Below are positions 1-6,157 of a DNA stretch of 18,316 nt, piece by piece. Positions within the stretch are counted from its first letter, which is position 1. Each line of letters starts with the position of its first letter. The DNA comes from an uncultured Methylococcaceae bacterium (GTDB taxonomy: Bacteria; Pseudomonadota; Gammaproteobacteria; Methylococcales; Methylococcaceae): NCBI GenBank assembly GCA_903910005.1, contig CAIVXW010000449.1:1-18316 (forward strand). Reading direction: 5' to 3'. The notes beneath the pieces were generated by a model. The model had not been told where the DNA came from. It worked only from the letters and a program-made list of their open reading frames with translations, and made no database searches. A program made the translations under genes and the position numbers.

Positions 1-42
1 CCCGATGGAACCGGTGGCTCCCAGTATGCAGAGGCCTTTCAT
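1..42 (-). CDS. dxr: 1-deoxy-D-xylulose 5-phosphate reductoisomerase, N-terminal fragment
   Basis: Only the first 14 codons lie in the window; they translate as MKGLCILGATGSIG, the NADPH-binding start (GxTGSIG) of DXP reductoisomerase. This enzyme makes 2-C-methyl-D-erythritol 4-phosphate in the cytosolic MEP pathway to isoprenoids. The ATG (40-42 on the plus strand) overlaps the cdsA stop as ATGA, so translational coupling is likely. The cdsA-dxr order is common in proteobacteria and supports the call. The gene continues beyond the left edge; nothing more can be said about its integrity. Confidence 0.85.
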   Translation of the reverse strand, partial: MKGLCILGATGSIG

Positions 43-1019
43 GGGTGAACCGCGCCGGCGTGATCCTGATGCGAATCGGGATTCGCCGCATCATTATCGG
101 GTTCCGGTTCTTCCGTCACCTCGCCCTCTTCGCCCGGCATTTCAATGGCATCGCCGACACTGCCGGGATCAATGAGTATGGGCTGTTGATCAATTGAAGC
201 CGTGTTCAGGAAAATGCCCAGCAAAACGGAACCGGCATAGAATACCGACACCCCGGCGATCAGGCTGTCATTGCGATCCAGTACACCACCGTGTCCCGGC
301 AAAATGCCACTGCTGTCCTTGACGCCCCGCAGACGCTTGACGAAACTCTCGAACAGATCACCGCAGATCGAGATGCCTACGGTAATGACGGTCAGAAAGA
401 TGAAGTCGGCAATCTGTATGGGGGCCAGTCCGGCCCACAAACCCACTCCGATGGCCAGCAGGCCGGTTGCCACCAGGGCACCGTAAACACCTTCGACCGT
501 TTTGCCCGGGCTGACCTGGCTTAGCAGTTTGGTATGACCCCAGCGTTTGCCGACGAAGTAGGCCGTGATGTCGGCCACCCAGATCATGACCAAAAGGTAA
601 ATGACCTGCTGATAACCGAAGTGAATCCGTAACCACACCATAAGTACCCAGGACGTGAGCAGTACCAGGAATCCGGCAATCAGTTTGACCGCAACCGGGT
701 AATGGATGGCGAGTAATCGGTCAGCGGCCACCCGCAAGGCCATGGCAAAGACAAACCACCAGGCCACAACCGGCCAGTACAGCCAGTCAAGGGTGTAAGG
801 CACCCAGAGGCTGCCGGTTAATTGGGCTGTCAACAAGGCCGCCACGAAACCGAGTCGGGCCAGGGGGGATTCGAGTCCGGCAAGATGACCCCACTCCCAG
901 GAAGCCACCAGCAGGGTGCCTCCCCAGAGTATGGCAAAGCCGATCGGATCCAGAAGATAAACAGCGGTAGTGATGGAGGGAGCCAGAATAAGGGCGGTTA
1001 CGACGCGGTTTTTAAGCAT
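39..1019 (-). CDS. cdsA: Phosphatidate cytidylyltransferase (CDP-diglyceride synthase)
   Basis: This integral inner-membrane enzyme condenses phosphatidic acid and CTP to CDP-diacylglycerol, the precursor of all phospholipids. The 326-residue product has several hydrophobic helices across residues 5-270. It carries the family signature near residues 225-251 (ESFVKRLRGVKD, then LPGHGGVLDRND), with the metal- and substrate-binding aspartates. The polar, acidic tail (about residues 278-326, with runs such as GEEGEVTEEPEPDND) is longer than in many homologues and is not part of the catalytic fold. The gene starts 26 bases after the uppS stop with only a weak Shine-Dalgarno and overlaps dxr by four bases, so it is read as part of the long minus-strand operon. 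Confidence 0.95.
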   Translation of the reverse strand: MLKNRVVTALILAPSITTAVYLLDPIGFAILWGGTLLVASWEWGHLAGLESPLARLGFVAALLTAQLTGSLWVPYTLDWLYWPVVAWWFVFAMALRVAADRLLAIHYPVAVKLIAGFLVLLTSWVLMVWLRIHFGYQQVIYLLVMIWVADITAYFVGKRWGHTKLLSQVSPGKTVEGVYGALVATGLLAIGVGLWAGLAPIQIADFIFLTVITVGISICGDLFESFVKRLRGVKDSSGILPGHGGVLDRNDSLIAGVSVFYAGSVLLGIFLNTASIDQQPILIDPGSVGDAIEMPGEEGEVTEEPEPDNDAANPDSHQDHAGAVHP

Positions 1020-1045
1020 GGAGTATCCGAAATGTCCAGTGAGGT

Positions 1046-1786
1046 CTATGAATCTGGGGTCTTAAGTTGTTCGCCGGTACGCCCGAACCGACGCTGCCGG
1101 TTCGCGTAGTCCGCCAGGGCGTCTCCGAAGGCTTGCTCGTCGAAGTCCGGCCACAGGGTCTGGGTAAAATGGAATTCGCTGTAGGCCATCTGCCACAGCA
1201 GGAAGTTGCTGACTCTCTGTTCGCCGCCCGTGCGAATGAACAGGTCAGGCTCCGGGTAACCGGCCAGGCTGAGATGAGCAGCGATTGACGCTTCGGTAAT
1301 TTCATCAGCCCGCACCTCGTATTGACTGACCTTTTGGGCAATCCGGCGCACAGCCTGGCAGATGTCCCAGCGTCCGCCGTAATTGATGGCAATGATCAGG
1401 GTCAGGCGGTTGTTGTGGCAGGTCATACCTTCCGCGAGCGCAATTTTGTCCTGCAAGGCTTGCGAAAATGCGGATCGGTCACCGATGATCAGTAACCTGA
1501 TGCCGCTTGTATTGAGGGATTCGGTTTCCTGATCCAGGGTCAGCAAAAAGAGTTCCAGCAACAGGTTTACCTCCTGGGTGGGCCGCCGCCAGTTTTCACT
1601 GCTGAAGGCAAACAGGGTGAGTACCCTGATACCCCTGTTCAGGCATTCTTCCACTGTCTTCCGCACTGCCTTGACTCCGGCCCGATGACCAACGGACCGC
1701 GGCAGAAACCGCTGGCTCGCCCAGCGTCCGTTGCCGTCCATGACGATGGCGACGTGGTTGGGTACCCCGGACTGGGGGAACTGCAT
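1046..1786 (-). CDS. uppS: Undecaprenyl diphosphate synthase (cis-prenyltransferase)
   Basis: This cytosolic enzyme extends farnesyl diphosphate with isopentenyl diphosphate in cis to give the C55 lipid carrier for peptidoglycan and other glycans. Diagnostic blocks are visible in order: HVAIVMDGNGRWA with the catalytic Asp at about residue 17, LFAFSSENWRRP, INYGGRWDI and FIRTGGEQRVSNFLLWQ. The reading frame stays open to 1933, inside frr, but those extra 49 residues resemble no part of the family. The ATG at 1786 is chosen because AGGA lies seven bases upstream and the protein (246 aa) matches the usual size; the ATG at 1807 is the alternative. It sits between frr and cdsA, supplying the isoprenoid carrier next to phospholipid genes. 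Confidence 0.93.
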   Translation of the reverse strand: MQFPQSGVPNHVAIVMDGNGRWASQRFLPRSVGHRAGVKAVRKTVEECLNRGIRVLTLFAFSSENWRRPTQEVNLLLELFLLTLDQETESLNTSGIRLLIIGDRSAFSQALQDKIALAEGMTCHNNRLTLIIAINYGGRWDICQAVRRIAQKVSQYEVRADEITEASIAAHLSLAGYPEPDLFIRTGGEQRVSNFLLWQMAYSEFHFTQTLWPDFDEQAFGDALADYANRQRRFGRTGEQLKTPDS

Positions 1787-1870
1787 ATCAGTGTCCTGCT
1801 TTATCATGTGCCGGGCGGTACGCCTTCCGTTTCCTTCAGGTTTGTAGACGTGCGTCAGTATCGCGGGCCA

Positions 1871-1895
1871 GGTATCCTGTTGTTCTCGGGATACC
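1871..1895 (-). other. Hairpin in the frr-uppS gap
   Basis: GGTATCC (1871-1877) and GGATACC (1889-1895) can pair as a 7-bp stem with an 11-base loop just after the frr stop codon. There is no T-run after it on the minus strand, so it is not an intrinsic terminator. It may stabilise or mark a processing point in the polycistronic mRNA; that role is inference. Confidence 0.35.
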
Positions 1896-1898
1896 CGC

Positions 1899-2456
1899 CT
1901 AAATGGCCAGCATGTCGGATTCCTTTGCCTCAAGCAGGCTGTCGATTTCCTTGACGTACTGATCGGTCAGTTTTTGTACCTGTTCCTGCCCCTTGCGTTC
2001 CTGATCTTCCGGGATGAGTTTATCCTTGAGGGCGTTTTTGAGGTCGGTATTGGCATCCCGGCGAATGTTACGGATGGCAACCCGGGCATCCTCGGCTTCA
2101 TGGCGGGCTACCTTGACAAGATCACGCCGACGCTGTTCGGTCAGGGGTGGCATGGGAACCCGGATGACCGTGCCAGCCGTATTGGGATTCAGACCCAGAT
2201 CGGATGTCATGATGGCTTTTTCAATCGCACCCACCATGTTTCGTTCCCAGGGGGTAACGGCCAGGGTTCGGGCATCCTCTATGGTGATGTTGGCCGTTTG
2301 GCTCAGGGGAACCTCGTTGCCGTAATAGGAGACGCTGATATGATCCAGCAGACTGGGATGCGCCCGCCCGGTTCTGATTTTGGCCAGTTCGTGTTTGAAC
2401 GCTTCAATGGTTTTCTTCATGCGCTCAACGGCTTTTTTCTGTACTTCTTCGATCAT
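1899..2456 (-). CDS. frr: Ribosome recycling factor
   Basis: The 185-residue product has the family's standard length and sequence along its whole extent. It shows the N-terminal helix with ELAKIRTGRAHPSLLD, the central beta domain (VPLSQTANITIEDARTLAVTPWE), and the C-terminal helices with RVPMPPLTEQRRRDLVK and VAIRNIRRDAN. With EF-G it splits post-termination ribosomes. The start overlaps the pyrH stop as ATGA (2453-2456), indicating translational coupling. The neighbours pyrH, tsf and rpsB give the classical operon order. Confidence 0.97.
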   Translation of the reverse strand: MIEEVQKKAVERMKKTIEAFKHELAKIRTGRAHPSLLDHISVSYYGNEVPLSQTANITIEDARTLAVTPWERNMVGAIEKAIMTSDLGLNPNTAGTVIRVPMPPLTEQRRRDLVKVARHEAEDARVAIRNIRRDANTDLKNALKDKLIPEDQERKGQEQVQKLTDQYVKEIDSLLEAKESDMLAI

Positions 2457-3181
2457 TTGGACTTACCGCTTTCAATGAGGGAGCCTATTTCTTCGCCCAT
2501 GGCAAGACGGATGATGGCTCCTGACTGGAATATGTTCATAACCCGCAATGGCATGGAATGATCCCGACACAGTACCAGCGCGGTGGCGTCCATTACGTTG
2601 AGACGCTGATCAAGTGCCTCATCGTAGGTGAGGCGGGCGTAGAAACGGGCATCAGGGTATTTCAGTGGATCCGCTGAATAGACCCCATCCACCTTGGTTG
2701 CCTTGATGAGCAGTTCCGCTCCGATCTCGATAGCCCTGAGGCTGGCTGCCGAGTCGGTGGTAAAGAAGGGGTTGCCGGTACCGGCGGCGAAAATAACGAC
2801 CCGACCCTTTTCGAGGTGACGAACCGCCCGACGCTGGATGAAATCCTCACAGATCTGGTTGATCCTGAGGGCCGACATGACTCTGACCGGTTGCCCCAGT
2901 TTTTCGATGGCATCCTGCATCGCCAGGGCATTCAGCACGGTGGCCAGCATGCCCATGTAGTCACCGTTGACCCGGTCAAGCCCTTCCGCTGCACCTTCGG
3001 AACCGCGTATGATGTTGCCACCGCCGATGACCAGACCGGTTTCAATACCCAGACGGCGCAACTCGACGATTTCTTCTGCCAGTCGCAGCACTACCGTCCG
3101 GTCGATGCCACCGCCCTGGTCACCCATGAGGGCTTCACCGCTGAGTTTGAGTAGTATGCGTGAGTATTTGGGTAGATTCAT
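2453..3181 (-). CDS. pyrH: UMP kinase
   Basis: This homohexameric bacterial UMP kinase phosphorylates UMP to UDP with ATP and belongs to the amino-acid-kinase fold. Visible family blocks are YSRILLKLSGEALMG (N-terminal ATP/phosphate loop), GLVIGGGNIIRG, VMSALRINQICEDFI, the GTGNPFFTTDSAA loop and LLIKATKVDGVYSADP. The length of 242 aa is normal. The ATG at 3181 begins exactly where a dispersed repeat ends. That repeat supplies the purine-rich AGAG six bases upstream, so the ribosome binding site of this essential gene appears to come from the repeat. The gene overlaps frr by four bases. Confidence 0.97.
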   Translation of the reverse strand: MNLPKYSRILLKLSGEALMGDQGGGIDRTVVLRLAEEIVELRRLGIETGLVIGGGNIIRGSEGAAEGLDRVNGDYMGMLATVLNALAMQDAIEKLGQPVRVMSALRINQICEDFIQRRAVRHLEKGRVVIFAAGTGNPFFTTDSAASLRAIEIGAELLIKATKVDGVYSADPLKYPDARFYARLTYDEALDQRLNVMDATALVLCRDHSMPLRVMNIFQSGAIIRLAMGEEIGSLIESGKSK

Positions 3182-3264
3182 CAGTTACTCTGCGAGAAAC
3201 CCCGCCCTGACGGGCGGGGAGGGATAGCGATTACAACACAAGAGTCACCGGAAGGCGGGAGTCA
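3182..3264 (-). repeat. Dispersed hairpin element, copy A (truncated), upstream of pyrH
   Basis: This copy fills the whole tsf-pyrH gap. A perfect 8-bp GC stem, CCCCGCCC (3200-3207) with GGGCGGGG (3212-3219), encloses a TGAC loop. Towards pyrH follow, on the minus strand, TTTC, then AGAG at 3191-3188, a six-base spacer and the ATG. The block shared with the other copies (GGGATAGCG, then CACCGGAA) continues to about 3260, after which the match stops at the tsf stop codon. It lacks the distal hairpin seen in copy B. It is either a remnant of an IS200/IS605-type end or a cis-acting RNA leader; the sequence alone does not decide. Confidence 0.7.
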
Positions 3265-4146
3265 TCAGGCCGCACGAACCTGGGCCATGACCTCTTCGGC
3301 AAAATTACTTTCAATCTTTTCGATACCTTCTCCAACTTCAAACCGCACGAAACGAACTACGCTGGCTCCGTGTGATTCCAGCAATTTGCCGACGGTCTGG
3401 TCGGGATCCTTGACGAAAGGCTGACCTGTCAGGGTGATTTCGCCCAGGAATTTCTGGATACGACCCTCAACCATTTTCTCGATGATATTGGCCGGTTTGC
3501 CGCTGGTTTCTGCCTGAGCCATGAAAATGGCCCGCTCCTTTTCGATGAGGTCTGCCGATACGCCACTGGCATCAACGCACACTGGCTTGCTGGCAGCAAT
3601 GTGCATGGCAACATCCTTGCCCAGCGTCTGATCGCCGCCGTTCAGTTCTACCAGTACGCCGATGCGGCTGCCGTGAAGGTAGCTCACTACCCGTCCGTCT
3701 GTAGTGTCGAACCGTTCAAACCGGCGTACGTGGATGTTTTCCCCCAGTTTGAAAACCAGAGCCCGCCGGGTTTCGTCCACGGAAGTTCCATCCGCCATGG
3801 TGCAGGCATTCAGGTCATCCAGTGACATGACACCGGCGTTGACGGCACATGCCCCAATGGCACCGGCAAACCCGGTGAAATCGTCTGATTTGGCGACAAA
3901 ATCGGTTTCGCTGTTGATTTCGATGATTGCCCCTGTCTTGTAGTCATCCGACACCTTCACACACAGACAACCCTCCGCAGCGGTTCTGCCGGACTTCTTG
4001 TCGGCTTTGGCCAGACCGGCCTTGCGCATCAATTCAATGGCTGCCTCCAGGTCTCCGCCGGCTTCGGTCAGAGCCTTTTTGCATTCCATCATGCCGGAAC
4101 CGGTACGCTCACGGAGTTCCTTTACCATTGCCGCTGAAATATTCAT
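3265..4146 (-). CDS. tsf: Elongation factor Ts
   Basis: EF-Ts is the guanine-nucleotide exchange factor for EF-Tu in the cytosol. The product begins MNISAAMVKELRERTGSGMM and shows the UBA-like N-terminal domain, then INSETDFVAKSDDF with the TDFVA motif at residues 81-85 that contacts EF-Tu, and two core subdomains to residue 293. The frame extends upstream to a GTG at 4161, but the ATG at 4146 gives the family N-terminus and has GAGG nine bases upstream. It lies downstream of rpsB behind a terminator-like hairpin and ends in two successive TGA codons before repeat A. Confidence 0.96.
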   Translation of the reverse strand: MNISAAMVKELRERTGSGMMECKKALTEAGGDLEAAIELMRKAGLAKADKKSGRTAAEGCLCVKVSDDYKTGAIIEINSETDFVAKSDDFTGFAGAIGACAVNAGVMSLDDLNACTMADGTSVDETRRALVFKLGENIHVRRFERFDTTDGRVVSYLHGSRIGVLVELNGGDQTLGKDVAMHIAASKPVCVDASGVSADLIEKERAIFMAQAETSGKPANIIEKMVEGRIQKFLGEITLTGQPFVKDPDQTVGKLLESHGASVVRFVRFEVGEGIEKIESNFAEEVMAQVRAA

Positions 4147-4204
4147 TAAACGAAACCTCACTCGTTGTTAGCTGATCGTTAGGATATGGAATTAAATTCG
4201 GAAA

Positions 4205-4232
4205 CCACAAAAACGCCCCCTGACGGAGGCGT
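4205..4232 (-). terminator. Intrinsic terminator/attenuator between rpsB and tsf
   Basis: Read on the minus strand, ACGCCTCC and GGGGGCGT form an 8-bp stem (4232-4225 with 4220-4213; one G-T pair) closed by GTCA and followed by a run of T (4213-4209). This is the standard shape of a rho-independent terminator. In this position it should let only part of the rpsB transcripts continue into tsf, as is known for rpsB-tsf operons. A weak promoter-like pair just after it (TTGTGG at 4210-4205 and TATCCT at 4186-4181, 18-base spacer) could restart transcription for tsf; that part is uncertain. Confidence 0.75.
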
Positions 4233-4270
4233 CGTGGTGCCGATGGGCCACTGCCCTTGTCGGTCTGAAC

Positions 4271-4298
4271 CGGGCGGTCACAAGCCGGTAGCCGCCCG
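4271..4298 (-). other. Hairpin just after the rpsB stop
   Basis: CGGGCGG (4271-4277) and CCGCCCG (4292-4298) pair as a 7-bp GC stem with a 14-base loop, beginning nine bases after the rpsB stop. There is no T-run. It may protect the 3' end of the short rpsB message generated at the terminator downstream; this is inference. Confidence 0.4.
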
Positions 4299-4306
4299 AA
4301 ACTGAT

Positions 4307-5101
4307 TTACCCTGCTTCCATGGTATAAGCACCGGCTTCGTAGGCCTCATCAGGATCTCCGCCTTCTGCGGAGGCATCCATTTCGACGAAATCATCCTCG
4401 ACCGTTTTGAAACTGATGCTGTGGCTTTTGCCTTGCAGGACGGATTCTGCCGCAGCTTCCGCATAAAGTTGCACGGCCCGGATGGAATCGTCATTGCCCG
4501 GAATAATGTAATCAATGTCCTGGGGGCTGTTGTTGCTGTCGACAATGCCAACGACCGGGATGCCCAGCTTGCGGGCCTCCATGATGGCGTTCTTTTCATA
4601 ACCGACATCCATGACAAACAGGACATCAGGCAACTTTTCCATGTCACGGATACCGCCCAGGCTCAGGCTGAGCTTGTCCAGTTCGCGCATCATGCCCAGT
4701 GCTTCCTTTTTGCTGAAGCGGTGCAAACGACCGTCATCGCGCATGGCCTCAAGATCCTTCATGCGGTTGATGGATTGCTTGATGGTTTTGAAGTTGGTCA
4801 GCATGCCACCGAGCCAGCGATGGTTGACGTAAGGCATCGCGCAGCGCAGGGCCTGCTCTTCTATGACTTTACGGGTGGTGCGCTTGGTGCCGACAAACAG
4901 GATTTTGCCCCGGTTGGCAGCCGTCTGTTCGAGGTATTTCATGGCCTCGTTGAACAGCGGCAGGGTTTTCTCCAGGTTGATGATGTGGATGTTGCTCCGT
5001 GCTCCAAAAATGAACGGGGCCATCTTGGGATTCCAGTAGCGCGTCTGGTGCCCGAAGTGAACTCCGGCTTCCAGCATCTGGCGCATGGTGACTGTCGTCA
5101 T
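4307..5101 (-). CDS. rpsB: 30S ribosomal protein S2
   Basis: S2 binds late to the back of the 30S subunit. The 264-residue product shows MTTVTMRQMLEAGVHFGHQTRYWNPKM at the start, then the signatures FGARSNIHIINLEKT, ILFVGTKRT, VNHRWLGGMLTNFKTI, LPDVLFVMDVGYE and VGIVDSNNSP. The C-terminal end is strongly acidic (about the last 30 residues, rich in D and E), a little longer than in enteric bacteria. GGAG lies seven bases before the ATG. It is the first gene of the minus-strand operon, preceded by its own promoter and a structured leader of about 155 bases. Confidence 0.98.
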   Translation of the reverse strand: MTTVTMRQMLEAGVHFGHQTRYWNPKMAPFIFGARSNIHIINLEKTLPLFNEAMKYLEQTAANRGKILFVGTKRTTRKVIEEQALRCAMPYVNHRWLGGMLTNFKTIKQSINRMKDLEAMRDDGRLHRFSKKEALGMMRELDKLSLSLGGIRDMEKLPDVLFVMDVGYEKNAIMEARKLGIPVVGIVDSNNSPQDIDYIIPGNDDSIRAVQLYAEAAAESVLQGKSHSISFKTVEDDFVEMDASAEGGDPDEAYEAGAYTMEAG

Positions 5102-5257
5102 GGGTTTTCTCCAGAATGAGATCGGCCGACAGGGTCGGCACGCAGGGTTGAGCCTCCATATATCCCGCCAGACAACCCGTGTTCTGCTGCCGTAATGAAA
5201 GCAGGACAGGGCACCCTGCCGGACGTGACGATATATGTGTGTGGTTGCTAAATTGAG
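5102..5257 (-). promoter_or_regulatory. Structured 5' leader of rpsB (possible S2 autoregulatory site)
   Basis: The predicted rpsB transcript begins near 5257, leaving a leader of about 155 bases with no ORF of note. It contains a perfect 6-bp hairpin, GCCGAC (5125-5130) with GTCGGC (5134-5139), 23 bases upstream of the start codon. Short matching ATATAT blocks near its two ends could pair over a longer distance. In gammaproteobacteria S2 is known to repress its own operon through the rpsB leader; whether this leader keeps that fold cannot be shown by eye. Confidence 0.4.
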
Positions 5258-5263
5258 CCGTGC

Positions 5264-5292
5264 TTTATACCATGGATTGTTTTTCTCAACAA
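5264..5292 (-). promoter_or_regulatory. Sigma70-type promoter of rpsB operon
   Basis: On the minus strand TTGTTG (5292-5287) and TATAAA (5269-5264) are separated by exactly 17 bases. This gives a good -35/-10 pair in the divergent rpsB/map gap. Predicted transcription starts near 5257. An alternative -35 (TTGAGA) would leave too short a spacer. Confidence 0.65.
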
Positions 5293-5365
5293 TCCGGTCT
5301 GCGGCATTGCCCCAAATCCATGCCGTTTGGCAAATAGTATCCCTGCGTTACCCGTCATCCTCACC

Positions 5366-6157
5366 ATGAGCATTACCCTGAAAACGTCTGAAGAAATAGC
5401 AAAAATGCGTGTAGCCGGGCGACTGGCCGCCGAAGTTCTGGAAATGATCGAGCCGTTCGTGATCCCGGGGGTGACGACAGGGGAACTGGATCAGATTTGT
5501 CATGACTACATGGTGGGCGTGCAGAAGGTGATTCCGGCCCCCCTCAACTACAAGGGGTTCCCCAGATCAATCTGCACGTCAGTCAACCATCAGGTCTGTC
5601 ATGGCATTCCCGGTCCCAAAAAGCTGCGCAGCGGGGACATCATCAACATTGACATCACGGTCATCAAGGATGGCTATCACGGCGATACCAGTCAGATGTT
5701 TCTGGTCGGAGAAGTGAACCTGCGGGCCAAACGTCTGGTGAAAGTCTGTCAGGAAGCGATGTACCTGGGAATTGCACAGGTCAGGCCCGGCGGGCGGCTT
5801 GGCGATATTGGTCACGCCATACAGCGTCACGCCGAATCGCACGGTTATTCGGTGGTACAGGAATTTTGCGGTCACGGCATAGGCAAGGTGTTCCATGAAG
5901 ATCCCCAGGTTTTACACTATGGCAAACCGGGCACCGGGCTCGTCATGGAGCCGGGCATGATCTTCACCATAGAACCCATGATCAATCTGGGGAAGCGTTA
6001 CGTCAAGCTTCTGCCGGACGGCTGGACGGCCGTGACCAAGGATCAAAGCCTTTCTGCCCAATGGGAACACATGATCCTGGTGACGCATACGGGTCACGAG
6101 GTGTTAACCCTGCGTACCCGGGAAATCCAGACAACAGGACAAAAACATGCCGACTAA
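5366..6157 (+). CDS. map: Methionine aminopeptidase, type I
   Basis: This cytosolic dinuclear metalloenzyme removes the initiator methionine from nascent proteins. All five metal ligands can be placed: Asp96 in NIDITV, Asp107 in HGDTSQ, His170 in CGHGIGKVFHE, Glu203 in FTIEPMI and Glu234 in SAQWEHM. The ATG at 5366 gives the family N-terminus (MSITLKTSEEIAKMR; 263 aa). A TTG at 5327 in the same frame would add 13 unlikely residues. No Shine-Dalgarno is visible before 5366, which is unusual for a housekeeping gene and may mean a very short leader. It is divergent from rpsB, the usual arrangement, and its end overlaps glnD by 11 bases. Confidence 0.95.
   Translation: MSITLKTSEEIAKMRVAGRLAAEVLEMIEPFVIPGVTTGELDQICHDYMVGVQKVIPAPLNYKGFPRSICTSVNHQVCHGIPGPKKLRSGDIINIDITVIKDGYHGDTSQMFLVGEVNLRAKRLVKVCQEAMYLGIAQVRPGGRLGDIGHAIQRHAESHGYSVVQEFCGHGIGKVFHEDPQVLHYGKPGTGLVMEPGMIFTIEPMINLGKRYVKLLPDGWTAVTKDQSLSAQWEHMILVTHTGHEVLTLRTREIQTTGQKHAD

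Noticed and set aside
3182..3264. Complete insertion sequence at the repeat copies
   Set aside because: No transposase or tnpB reading frame lies in or next to any copy; at most these are non-autonomous or remnant ends.
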